The notes beneath the pieces were generated by a model. The model was not told the DNA's origin, did no database searches, and saw nothing but the letters and a program-made list of their open reading frames with translations. This document shows positions 53,901 to 64,000 of a DNA stretch of 64,000 bases, one piece after another. The stretch comes from Lamellibrachia columna (lineage: Eukaryota > Annelida > Polychaeta > Sabellida > Siboglinidae): assembly GCA_963662155.1 (NCBI GenBank), contig OY759263.1, positions 17,860,894 through 17,924,893 of the forward strand, in the 5' to 3' direction. Positions within the stretch are counted from its first letter, which is position 1. Each line of letters opens with the position of its first letter. The position numbers and the translations under genes are program-made.

Positions 53901-56900
53901 GAATGCACTGGTAGAGTCGCACCCAGAAAATGCATGTACTAGTGGCCTCTTGTTCTGCTTGAAGCACCTCTAAGTAACCTCCCCCTGTGCTTCTAGTTTA
54001 AACAATGTTTACTACCAAAAATATATGTTATGCTACCCATGCCACTATCTACTACTTCGGAGAGTTCATCCGCAAATACTGCTGCCCCCTTTCCACTTTG
54101 ATGAGGCCCATCTTGCATGTACTTTGATGAGGCCCATCCTGCATGTACTTTGATGAGGCCCATCCTGCATGCACTTATCAGCCCTCCCAACAAAACTTCC
54201 CCACAAATCCACAAATCCAACTTCCTCTTCCCTACATAGCTTCATAGCTACATAGCATGTTAATTGCCATCACCCGGCAATTTCTACATCACTGAACCTT
54301 CCTTCCTATTACTGGTAAAATCCCTAACAGTATTACCTGTTCAACCCGCGTCTGCTTTAGTGTTCTTACTAAATGCCTGTATTTCCTAATTATTGTAGTT
54401 GTACCCTCCCTCTCTACGTTATTATGGTAGTTGTACCCTCCCTCTCTTCGTTATTATGGTAGTTGTACCCTCCCTCTCTACGTTATTTGTCACTACTTGT
54501 ACTAAAACAGATCCACCGTTGCCCGAGCCCACGATGTTTTCTACCCTTTCAGTTATCGCCTCTATTTTGGCCCCAGGAAAGCAAACCACCACGTCATCTC
54601 CCTTGTTTAAAACTCTGTCGGTCTTCCTAACTACCGAGTTCCCCACAAACGCCCTCGCTTTCTTCTTCACCCCCTCTATCACTACCTCATAACAGCTCCG
54701 TTTGAACCCTTCCATCACATTCTATCCTGCAACCTTGTCACCTGGCAGACTGTTATCAATTTCCCTCTCATCCTGTCACGTTTCCCTCCCGTTTCCTGGC
54801 TAACTTGCGCTCCGGTCGCCTTCCCTCCTGACACCTTCCCTCCCGTCTCCCATCGTCTTCACCCTCGTCTCCTTCCCTCCCGTCTCCTTCGCTCCTGTCT
54901 CCCCTACTCCCCTCTCCTTCGCTCCAGTTGTCGTCCCTCCCGTTTCTTTCCCTCCCGTCTCCTTTCGTCCTGTCTCCTTATGTCCTGTCTCCCTAAGACC
55001 TGTCACCTTACCTCATCTCAGCCTCCTCCCAGGCTGAGGTGAGCTCTCCCTAGTCTTAATTTGATTGCTACATTAGCCTTGGATAAGACTGTTTTGGCTG
55101 GGTTATTTAGGATTTAATTTAATATTGATAATAATATATTTGCTAACTATGTATTTTCTACTAAGCACGCATAGGCCAAAATATGCCTGCCACCTAGCGA
55201 ATATGGAGAACACTGTGTAAACAAAACAATGAACTTAGTGTATACCAACGTACGCTAAGATCCTGCTGTTAATTCCTTTTTTTTCGAAAACGTTTGCTAC
55301 AACCCTGTCAGATATTACATTGTGTATGTAATTTATGTAAATGTATCGCTTTATCTCATATATATTCAACAATGTAAACGATAGTTTGATACACCAGTTT
55401 AATTCATGACCTGTAATCAAATTCCCTTTTATCAATCGAGTCCGGGAAAATACTGCCTCTGTAACAAAAAAGGTTTCTTAATATATGTGTATAAGAAGTT
55501 TGTGTATAATATATGTGTAATAGTAATACTTATTCTAACCAATATTTCGCTCTTTCTGACTATTCACTATGCTATCTCAATTTTCGAATGGTAAACAGCC
55601 CTATTATGAAATTCGCTGATTTCCCTGCCGGAGGCGAGTTTTTTTTAGCAGGTAGGTTGAGCCAATGTGAACCAATGCGGTGTTCAGATTTCATCACGTG
55701 ATGCATACATTATGAAGAATCTGGTGTATCAAACTATCGTTTACATTATTGACTATATATGAGATAAAGCGATACATTTACATAAATTACATACACAATG
55801 GTACAGCAGCTTGCACCAACACGTGCACGTGTTTACTAACAAATGTTATGGAAAGATGGCGTTTGTTGGGCGTTGTTGGGGCGATTAATGACCAACATCA
55901 GGTACACGCTTAGCGCATGGTATGTATACCACTCGTGTAAAGATCCTCCATAATGTGGGCATCACGTGTTGAAGTCTGAGTATCGTTGGTTCACATCCGC
56001 CCATGGTGCTCAATCTACCTGCTCCAACAAAACACGCCTGCCGCAGCCCGGAACTAACTTACGCTAAAATATTGCCTCTGACTAATTATTAGCAAAAACT
56101 GTTTCCTAATATATGTCTGCCATACGTTTATGTATAATATATATGCAATAGTAATACTTATTCTAGTCGATATTCCACGCTTTTCTGTCTACCTACCCCC
56201 GTCGTTACTTTCTATCGTTCTATCCCTATCCCCGTCCTTACTTTCTATCGTTCTATCCCTACCCCCGTCCTTACTTTCTATCGTTCTATCCCTACCCCCG
56301 TCTTTACTTTCTGTCGTTCTATCCCTACCCCCGTTCTTACTTTCTATCGTTCTATCCTTACCCCGTCCTTACTTTCTATCGTTCTATCCCTACCCCCGTC
56401 CTTACTTTCTATCGTTCTATCCCTACCCCCGTCCTTACTTTCTATCGTTCTATCCCTACCCCTGTCCTTACTTTCTACCGTTCTAAACCTACCCTAGTCT
56501 TTACTTTCTACCGTTCTATCCCTACCCCCGTCCTTACTTCCTATCGTTCTATCCCTACCCCCGTCCTTACTTTCTATCGTTCTATCCCTACCTCCGTCTT
56601 TACTTTCTATCGTTCTATCCCTACCTCCGTCCTTACTTTCTACCGTTCTAAACCTACCCTAGTCTTTACTTTCTACCGTTCTATCCCTACCCCCGTCCTT
56701 ACTTCCTATCGTTCTATCCCTACCCCCGTCCTTACTTTCTATCGTTCTATCCCTACCCCCGTCCTTACTTTCTATCGTTCTATCCCTACCTCCGTCTTTA
56801 CTTTCTATCGTTCTATCCCTACCTCCGTCCTTACTTTCTACCGTTCTAAACCTACCCTAGTCTTTACTTTCTATCGTTCTATCCCTACCCCCGTCCTTAC

Positions 56901-58199
56901 TTTCTATCGTTCTATCCCTACCCCCCGTCCTTACTTTCTATCGTTCTATCCCTACCCCTGTCCTTACTTTCTACCGTTCTAAACCTACCCTAGTCTTTAC
57001 TTTCTACCGTTCTATCCCTACCCCCGTCCTTACTTCCTATCGTTCTATCCCTACCCCCGTCCTTACTTTCTATCGTTCTATCCCTACCCCCGTCCTTACT
57101 TTCTATCGTTCTATCCCTACCTCCGTCTTTACTTTCTATCGTTCTATCCCTACCTCCGTCCTTACTTTCTACCGTTCTAAACCTACCCTAGTCTTTACTT
57201 TCTATCGTTCTATCCCTACCCCCGTCCTTACTTTCTATCGTTCTATCCCTACCCCCGTCCTTACTTTCTATCGTTCTATCCCTACCCCTGTCCTTACTTT
57301 CTACCGTTCTAAACCTACCCTAGTCTTTACTTTCTACCGTTCTATCCCTACCCCCGTCCTTACTTCCTATCGTTCTATCCCTACCCCCGTCCTTACTTTC
57401 TATCGTTCTATCCCTACCTCCGTCTTTACTTTCTATCGTTCTATCCCTACCTCCGTCCTTACTTTCTACCGTTCTAAACCTACCCTAGTCTTTACTTTCT
57501 ATCGTTCTATCCCTACCCCCGTCCTTACTTTCTATCGTTCTATCCCTACCCCTGTCCTTACTTTCTACCGTTCTAAACCTACCCTAGTCTTTACTTTCTA
57601 CCGTTCTATCCCTACCCCCGTCCTAACTTCCTATCGTTCTATCCCTACCCCCGTCCTTACTTTCTATCGTTCTATCCCTAACCCCGTCCTTACTTTCAAG
57701 CTTTGTGTATGTTATAAGCTTCTTTAAAAAACATTGTGGCGTAAATTTCCTAGGAGGAGGGTTTCTCCTATTTGGCCCATAGACTGGTTGTTTTACTGGA
57801 CGTTGCGACAGAATATATTAGCATTTAAAACATATCGGTTGATTAAAAATGATGTCCATACAAAACGTTGGTTCTAATCTAGACGACGAACGCTTTATGC
57901 GCGTTCCTGGCATATGGGCACAACTAATGTATCTAGTTCGTTCAAAGGGATTGTACAACGATTTTAATTGGTTAACTAATACGGAGCTAATTCGGTATTT
58001 GCGATAATGTGAGTGTTTTTTATTTGTCTACCCATTATGACCGTCGGTTGACCTGCCTTTGTCGCCAGGTGCCGAGAGACGGAAAAAGATCTTAGTCCGC
58101 TGGTGTCCACCGACCACGAGTTCCGCACAAACTGACGCCATGAAGCTGGACAAATATTGTAAGAAGAAAACCCTACAGCACACGAGATATTTAAAGATG
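50910..58199 (+). CDS. Unrecognised single-pass membrane protein (partial, 3' end beyond 58199)
   Basis: Exons 50910-50981, 52872-53031 and 58069-58199 join in phases 0 and 1 with good borders (CTG/GTGAGT, TTGCAG/CAG, AGAG/GTACGT, CGCCAG/GTGCC). The product starts MKDELMDSSNRELF. Around residues 45-74 it has a strong membrane helix (FWLVFSPIVLFIFEAVVIST plus VVLV), followed by a basic stop-transfer (SRRGAERRKK), which predicts an extracellular or luminal N-terminus of about 48 residues and a cytosolic C-terminus. Exon 2 has a NAGNAG acceptor (CAGCAG), so Gln25 may be optional. Exon 3 may instead use a better donor at about 58170 (ATT/GTAAGA), which would join in frame to a candidate exon at 63361-63391. 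No family recognised. Confidence 0.5.
51582..52707. repeat. 33-bp minisatellite, about 34 copies
   Basis: Units of the form CCACTGTCCACGGTTGAACT then GAGGCAACTCGGA run for about 1.1 kb inside intron 1 of the membrane-protein gene. As 33 is divisible by three, frames of 93-251 residues stay open on both strands (SGPSCLSSTVD, QWSELPQFNRG and ELRQLGPLSTV repeats). Simultaneous openness and lack of codon bias mark them as artefacts. Confidence 0.95.
53057..53450 (+). pseudogene. LINE tail, copy 3
   Basis: The plus frame reads EEHLKECGLTTIETRRLGED and QIEVFKILDGYEN, the same protein region as 4660-4980, then breaks at a TGA and continues with KKYSLSQRT and DCVNAS out of frame. The shared 3' segment (CTCGATTAGCCAAT, GGATGGCAATCGTG) follows. 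It begins only about 25 bases after the exon 2 donor of the membrane-protein gene. Confidence 0.8.
53990..55010 (-). pseudogene. Decayed retroelement ORF with SGNH-like domain
   Basis: Minus strand: a Thr/Gly/Glu repeat region (KETGGKETGG, about 55000-54810), then VCFPGAKIEAITERVENIVG and GSVLVQVVTNN (54600-54450), LVRTLKQTRVEQVILLGILP (about 54370-54310) and finally GKGAAVFADELSEVVDSGMG (about 54090-54030). This matches the SGNH-hydrolase-like domain carried by ORF1 of many invertebrate and fish retroelements. Stops and frameshifts near 54290 and a 26-bp triplication (54105-54180) break it. It lies in intron 2 of the membrane-protein gene. Confidence 0.65.
55318..55800. mobile_element. Foldback element with 80-bp inverted arms
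   Basis: Arms 55318-55397 and 55721-55800 are reverse complements at 77 of 80 positions by my count (ends CATTGTGTATG...ATACACCAG). The 323-base centre is AT-rich and noncoding. TA is near both outer ends, but a clean target duplication is not visible. Confidence 0.85.
55440..55562 (+). repeat. Direct repeat, copy A (copy B at about 56062-56180)
   Basis: ATACTGCCTCTG, TTTCTTAATATATGT, GTATAATATATG and AATAGTAATACTTATTCTA occur here and again in the same order at 56062-56180. Copy A is inside the foldback element and copy B lies between it and the next minisatellite. Confidence 0.7.
56192..57705. repeat. 33-bp minisatellite with higher-order structure, about 45 copies
   Basis: The unit TTTCTATCGTTCTATCCCTA then CCCCCGTCCTTAC repeats for 1.5 kb. 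Variant units carrying AAACCTACCCTAGTC occur at about 56485, 56650, 56848, 56981, 57179, 57311, 57476 and 57575, so a block of about 330 bases (10 units) recurs, with shorter versions later. No relation to the 33-bp unit at 51582. Confidence 0.94.
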
Positions 58200-60240
58200 G
58201 TTAGTTCAGCATCTACATGACATATGACTTATAATCCCATGCAAGTACGACATCAGATTTTAGTATCATTAGTTTGAAAAGCCGGTGGTAATGTAGTCGT
58301 AGGACAGATACGTAATCAAATGGGTGAATCGAGGAAATAATGTTCGCATGAGTTCTAAAAACGCGAATATTAATTCCCCAATTCACCTATTTGATTATTC
58401 ATTTGTACTACGGCTACATTGCCACCGCCTGTTGCCTGTTCTGGGCCTATCGTATTGGTAGCTAACAAGTTATAAAGAGTGACACTACAAGAACATGCTC
58501 TCTTCAGGACAAAACTGAGTTGGTATGATTATGATCCCAACACATTTTGGTCAATAGGTTAACATGTGTCTCATATCGTTCATCCGCTCCGCCGCTGGCC
58601 AATATCAACTTTTTGTCGCCTTTGCGAAAACACTCCTTGTGTGTGTCCTTCTATTGGAGTAGGCCTTACACTCATAAAGTACGTCACGTTATGTCGGGCG
58701 TTCTGGAGACCCACCATTTGTAAACATTCATAGTATAAAATACCCAATCCCCACAACAAACCCTCATCCCTTCAACGCCTATGCTTAGACGACAGTTACT
58801 CTGAGTCATGTTCACTGCCCGGTAAAACGGTTTTGGTTTTAGCATTACGTACCTATCTGGCCACCAGTGTGCAGACACTCAGCCTCCGAGAGTGATGTCT
58901 TTACGGATGCCATCCAAAATTGATTGCTGCCCCACGATAAAGTGTCGCAAAGAAAACGAGCACATGAAAACGTGACGGCAAATATATGTTTATTTACAGA
59001 TTTACAAAGTTTTCCCGCCGATTGGGCCAGGAAAGAGACACGCTCTACATCCCAGTTTGTCAAACAAGCAAGAGGAGAGGACGAACGAGGTACTTCCTAG
59101 TGACATAAGTAAATTACACTAATGCTGCTCAATTCACCGCGACCTCTGAGGGGGTGTGGAAGGAAGTGCCAAGTGGGAGGTTAATCTAAAAATTAGGAGG
59201 AATGTGGAAAGTGGGATTGGATGGGAGGTTGACTCTCAACAGTGGTGGGAGTTTCGCACCACACACAGGTGGGAGATGGGTAATTGGCTCTCCCCCCAAA
59301 AAAAAAACAGGTGGAAGATGGGATGTTGTCCCCACACCAAAAAAGGTAGGAGATGGGTGGCTCAGACCCCTGCCGCCCTCCCCACTTCTGCTGCCAGTGT
59401 GACGTAAAGTGTGGTTGTGTAAATAATTAAGATGAAATATCGGCTCTTGATAATCCAATGGTTTCCTTGTCCAGATGCCACATGGAACTTGATGCTGTGG
59501 ATTGCAATGTTGTTAACGGATTTCTTGTAAGGAGGCTAGAAGTTGCGCCAGAATAGTTAGAGTCTAATTACTGGGCGCATTGAACATTTATTGATTCGCC
59601 TACGCGTCTCTAAGGAATAATCCGTCCTACAAAGGCAGAGTACATAGATAAGTCTTTGCGTCGTCGTTATTGAGTACCAGCTTCTTCATCCAGGAAATTA
59701 ACGCCAGTTCAATCAGCTTACCACGGAAATCTAATCAACTCGTATTATAAAGTCAGACGAGATATCTAACACAAAGGATGTTATAATAATATTTATTGTC
59801 TCAAATAACATAAATTCATGTACATACAATCAATCAGCCGATCAACTGCTAAACACATTTAAGACAATGGAAAAGAAGCAAATTGCTTATGTTTCCTTTT
59901 TCAATTATTAATTAAATAGATTATGCGCCACGATGTCTACTCTTTATTAAAAAAATAATAATAAATCAATCAATGAAGAAAAAAAAATCAATAAGTAGGA
60001 TTATTCACATGTGAATTATAGTAGACCAGTGTACAGCAGTTACTGTTGGAATATTAACTTTGCTGTACACGTTGAAAATACAATACTAAGTAAACCAATA
60101 GTTGTTCACAAGTGATTTCTAATACTAGTATACCACATTTGTCTAATCAATGACTTGTTTGTAATAAGATATGATAAAAAGGTTACCACAAATAAGTCAT
60201 TCACATATAATAATACATAGGACTATTATAGTAAATTATA
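58200..60240. other. Noncoding (probable intron) sequence
   Basis: No exon recognised. A purine-rich stretch of GGTGGGAGATGGG-like phrases lies at 59150-59360. An inverted pair (AATCAAATGGGTGAATCGAG near 58315 and CACCTATTTGATTATTC near 58385) could be a small palindromic insertion. Confidence 0.35.
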
Positions 60241-60248
60241 CTGGTATA

Positions 60249-60930
60249 TCACAATTGACTAGAGTAATCTTGTTCGTAGGTTCCCCAGATGTGATGTTTC
60301 ACTTTCTTTTTAAATATATAAATAGACGTACAATCATCCAAGTGGTTCTTTGTAACAATAGTATTCCATAATTTGGAACCAACATATGCCAGTGTATTTT
60401 GTCTGGTGTTGGTTTTACAGTATGGTATTTTATAAGTTATTTCTTGTCTCATTTTATAACTGTGTAACATGATATGATGTGTAAACATGTCATTAAATAT
60501 ATTTGGTAACATACCATTATTATGTGTATACATTAGCACGCAGCTTATATATTTGTTTAGTTGATAAATGTTCATAATTTGATATGTCTTAAATAAAAAC
60601 TGTGTGTGGTTTCTAAATCCAACATGACTAATTATACGTATTATTCTTTTCTGCAATAAATTAATTTTAGATAAATATATTGTTGAGGCTCTTCCCCATA
60701 CTATGTTACAATAAGTAATATATGGGTAAATAAATGTATAATATAGGTTAACCAATGTCTTCTTGTTCAGTTTGCTCTTTACCTTTTTGATAATACCTAT
60801 GTTCTTAGAAATGTTATTACATATGTACTTTATATGGTCACTCCAATTGATTTTATTACCTATAATCACTCCCAGAAATTAGATATGATTAACAATGTCT
60901 ATTTCTATTCCATCTATGTATATTATACAT
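60249..60930 (-). pseudogene. LINE reverse-transcriptase C-terminal fragment
   Basis: The minus frame gives 206 uninterrupted residues from the end of a LINE reverse transcriptase: FLGVIIGNKINWSDHI, then SKNIGIIKKVKSKLNKKTLV, NLYYTFIYPYITYCNIVWG, LLQKRIIRII and NTLAYVGSKLWNTI (thumb region). The catalytic palm motifs are missing. An in-frame TAA at 60879-60881, just before FLGVII, and the abrupt switch to satellite at about 60933 show it is 5'-truncated and dead. It is more AT-rich than, and distinct from, the LINE at 4660-4980. Confidence 0.85.
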
Positions 60931-60932
60931 AT

Positions 60933-62127
60933 AAAAGTGTCATATCACAACGAGTTGACGATACACGACTACTCACGGTAATGTCTAGAGATTCTTCTGT
61001 TGATCTTCAACATGTATCACAAAAGTGTCATATCACAAAGAGTTGACGATACACGACTACTCACGGTAATGTCTAGAGATTCTTCTGTTGATCTTCAACG
61101 TGTATCACAACAGTGTCGTATCACAACGAGTTGACGATATACGACTACTCACGGTAATGTCTAGAGATTCTTCTGTTGATCTTCAACATGTATCACAAAA
61201 GTGTCATATCACAACGAGTTAACGATACACGACTACTCACGGTAATGTCTAGAGATTCTTCTGTTGATCTTCAACATGTATCACAAAAGTGTCATATCAC
61301 AAAGAGTTGACTATACACGACTACTCACGGTAATGTCTAGAGATTCTTCTGTTGATCTTCAACGTGTATCACAACAGTGTCGTATCACAACGAGTTGACG
61401 ATATACGACTACTCACGGTAATGTCTAGAGATTCTTCTGTTGATCTTCAACATGTATCACAAAAGTGTCATATCACAACGAGTTAACGATACACGACTAC
61501 TCACGGTAATGTCTACAGATTCTTCTGTTGATCTTCAACATGTAACACAACAATGTCGTATCACAACGAGTAGACGACACACGACTACTCACGGTAATGT
61601 CTAGAGATTCTTCTGTTGATCTTCAACGTGTATCACAACAGTGTCGTATCACAACGAGTTGACGATACACGACTACTCACGGTAATGTCTAGAGATTATT
61701 CTGTTGATCTTCAACATGTATCCCAACAGTGTCGTATCACAACGAGTTGACGATACACGACTACTCACGGTAATGTCTAGAGATTCTTCTGTTGATCTTC
61801 AACATGTAACACAACAGTGTCGTATCACAACGAGTTGACGATACACGACTACTCACGGTAATGTCTTTCTTTGTCGTTAACGTGTATCCCAAGAGTGATT
61901 TCATAATGAACGTATATTGTGCGCGATGAAGTTTATGAACAGAAATCGCCAGCATTTGCTGATCTTCAACATGTAACACAACAGTGTCGTATCACAACGA
62001 GTTGACGATACACGACTACTCACGGTAATGTCTTTCTTTGTCGTTAACGTGTATCCCAAGAGTGATTTCATAATGAACGTATATTGTGCGCGATGAAGTT
62101 TATGAACAGAAATCGCCAGCATTTGCC
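60933..62127. repeat. 88-bp satellite with trimer higher-order units, plus 167-bp duplication
   Basis: About ten and a half 88-base monomers start at 60933, 61021, 61109, 61197, 61285, 61373, 61461, 61549, 61637, 61725 and 61813. Diagnostic differences (CGAG/AAAGAG, GATACACG/GATATACG, ACATG/ACGTG) make monomers 1-3 match 4-6, a 264-base higher-order repeat. The array ends in two copies of a 167-base unit (about 61794-61960 and 61961-62127) that fuse part of a monomer to new sequence ending CAGAAATCGCCAGCATTTGC. Confidence 0.93.
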
Positions 62128-62198
62128 AAAAATAGAAAGAGGTATTGCCGAGAACTAGCTTTAGTTTCTTGTAAACTATGATGAAACGTTTTAAGATG

Positions 62199-62329
<131 letters not shown>

Positions 62330-62805
62330 TGTGAACGAAAAATGTGTTCGTTTGTTCTCTGAACAGCGTAGAACAGAATAGTTTCCGATGAATTGGGCAG
62401 ATGTCACGCAACTTGTTGGTACAGGCCTTGACAGTGCATCGTATATCATAATATACGTAATATTTTATATACAATTATTTTTTAGTTATATACAGTATTA
62501 CAGTATTATACAGTATTTCATGCAAGTAGTTATTTGACCGTTTCAGTTGGTTTCCATTAGTGAATACGCTACATATCAGGTTTAGACGTTATTTCAAAGA
62601 AGACATGCTTAAGTTTTACATGCGATGTAATCGAGATATCTAAGAACAGCTACAACTTAACATGATAATGACAACACCAGTAACTTTATCGTAGTTTATA
62701 CATTTAAGAACGAGTCGACAAACCCTCTGGTGGAAAATCACTCATGCATGGTGAAGTCCGACAAATACATTAGAGGGGTATTGGGCAGGGATCTCAACCT
62801 CAGTC

Positions 62806-62930
62806 GCACCTGTTTTTGAGGCCAACGTCCCACCTCCTACCAATTTTTAGTGTCCACCTCCCACCAACCCCACCTCCCACCTATTTCTAAGGCCAACCTC
62901 CCACCTCCCACTTTCGGCAACACCCCACAT
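62806..62930. repeat. C-rich dispersed repeat (first copy at 43360-43450)
   Basis: CCACCTCCTACCAATTTTTAG and CACCTCCCACCTATTTCTAA, repeats of the phrase found at 43360-43450. Confidence 0.55.
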
Positions 62931-63360
62931 TAACGCTTAATGGGCAAGTTCAACCGATTGCATTACGGCAACGTATGCGATAAGTTAAACTTCGTGGCTA
63001 TTCGTTGAGTATTGGGGTACGTTGGGAAAGAAACACGTACAGCTGAAACTGTCTATTCATAGTTACTTGTTATGTACTTACGTGTTTGCTGCTCACCCAA
63101 TATATAGTTCTACTTGTCGGAGAAACATGCAAACAGTGAACGAATTGAGTGATGAACCACTCTTCTTGCAATTAGCAGCAAAAAATAGCAACAACCCTAG
63201 ACGCACGCACACACGCACACACGCACGCACAAACACACACAACAACAACAACGGTGACCTGATTTATGCTACATTCGTTCTCATGTTGCAATACTGTTAC
63301 GTTTTGTAGGCAGCACCGTGTTAGCCTGTATTCGATTAACAACACATGTTTGCTTTGCAG

Positions 63361-63391
63361 TTAAAAAGTCGAAGAGAACACATCCAGACTG
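63361..63391 (+). CDS. Possible exon 4 of the membrane-protein gene
   Basis: A 31-base segment is bounded by a strong acceptor (TGCTTTGCAG) and a consensus donor (GGTGAGT). Joined to the alternative donor of exon 3 at about 58170 it would read KYFKKSKRTHPDW. Joined to the donor at 58199 it would read LKSRREHIQT. Too short to prove by eye. Confidence 0.25.
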
Positions 63392-63399
63392 GTGAGTGT

Positions 63400-64000
63400 T
63401 TGTTTCAACCCACACCATACAGGAATCGAAATGGGAATGTATATCTCTGTTTGCAACCTACCTGATGGAAAGTTAGTATATATCCAGGCAGCATTATGGC
63501 GAACTTGGCTTGTCGCGACACTACGTTCCTCAATCTATGCACCGTTCTGACTCTTTTGACCACGTAGAAATCAACTGTTCTTCAACTTGTGTCGGTACTT
63601 CACCAACAGAACATTTCTGTGATGGTTCCAAATACGTAGGGTCGTACTTGCACTTCTCCAACATATTATGTGACAAATTCTACCGAGCCAGGCATTTTTC
63701 AACATTAATATTAATATCGTTTTTTCCCGTTGTAGTAGTAATAATATGCTGTTTCATCCCAAATATGTGGCGCGGCGAAAGGCAATATTTTGCATACTGT
63801 AGGAATTAGCATAGCATTTTGCCTAAACGTTTTCCATATCTATGCAGCGCGTATTAGGAAGTTGAAAGGTACACACATCTTGCTTGAGTCAACTCCAGTT
63901 GCATTTACTAGACAAGGATACGTATGACTGGAACAAATAACCGTGCAGCAATTGCAATGTATCTATGATATATACCATTGTTGTGCTATTTCACGCAAAC
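63400..64000. other. Unassigned sequence at the window end
   Basis: No recognised gene, repeat or RNA. It may be intron of the membrane-protein gene. Confidence 0.3.

Noticed and set aside
56130..56486. Pro/Leu/Ser repeat frame of 118 residues
   Set aside because: Product of the 33-bp array; ends where a unit loses one base.

Overview
This is invertebrate animal genomic DNA. It is AT-rich, with spliced genes, GT-AG introns, phase-1 Ig/Fn3 exons, long (TA)n, (AC)n and (ACGC)n runs, minisatellites and decayed LINE, Penelope-like and hAT-type elements. The neighbourhood of SEC61G, RBBP9, METAP1D and a neuroglian-type L1 adhesion gene, plus the repeat types, suggests a marine bilaterian. A lophotrochozoan such as a mollusc is my guess, but the species cannot be fixed from this sequence.

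Genes were assembled by hand from exons with matching splice phases. (1) SEC61G, + strand, 6038-7401, complete (68 residues). (2) A retinol-dehydrogenase-like SDR, - strand, 19091-11970, six coding exons, 324 residues. (3) RBBP9 serine hydrolase, - strand, 24968-24426, one coding exon, complete. (4) METAP1D mitochondrial methionine aminopeptidase, + strand, 26857-31422, five exons, 325 residues; it is divergent from RBBP9. (5) A neuroglian/L1CAM-like gene, - strand, 48606-34886, 17 consecutive phase-compatible exons from Ig3 to just after Fn3-5. It has one in-frame stop in Ig3, and I could not find the first two Ig domains, the transmembrane segment or the ankyrin-binding tail. (6) An unrecognised single-pass membrane protein gene, + strand, from 50910 with a CRE-containing promoter, three good exons to 58199 and a possible fourth at 63361.

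The rest is introns and intergenic DNA rich in mobile elements and tandem repeats. The best-supported elements are a 1287-bp hAT-like element (20051-21337) with a perfect 8-bp target duplication, a 743-bp element (21721-22463) nested inside a Penelope-like GIY-YIG fragment, a 632-bp element at 5290-5921, and an 80-bp-arm foldback at 55318-55800. Three truncated copies of one LINE family lie at 4.7, 32.7 and 53.1 kb, and a LINE reverse-transcriptase tail lies at 60.2-60.9 kb. Tandem arrays have 72-, 17-, 65-, 145-, 82-, 33-, 33- and 88-bp units, and the last two show higher-order structure. Most long open frames in the window come from these arrays or from dinucleotide runs and are not genes.
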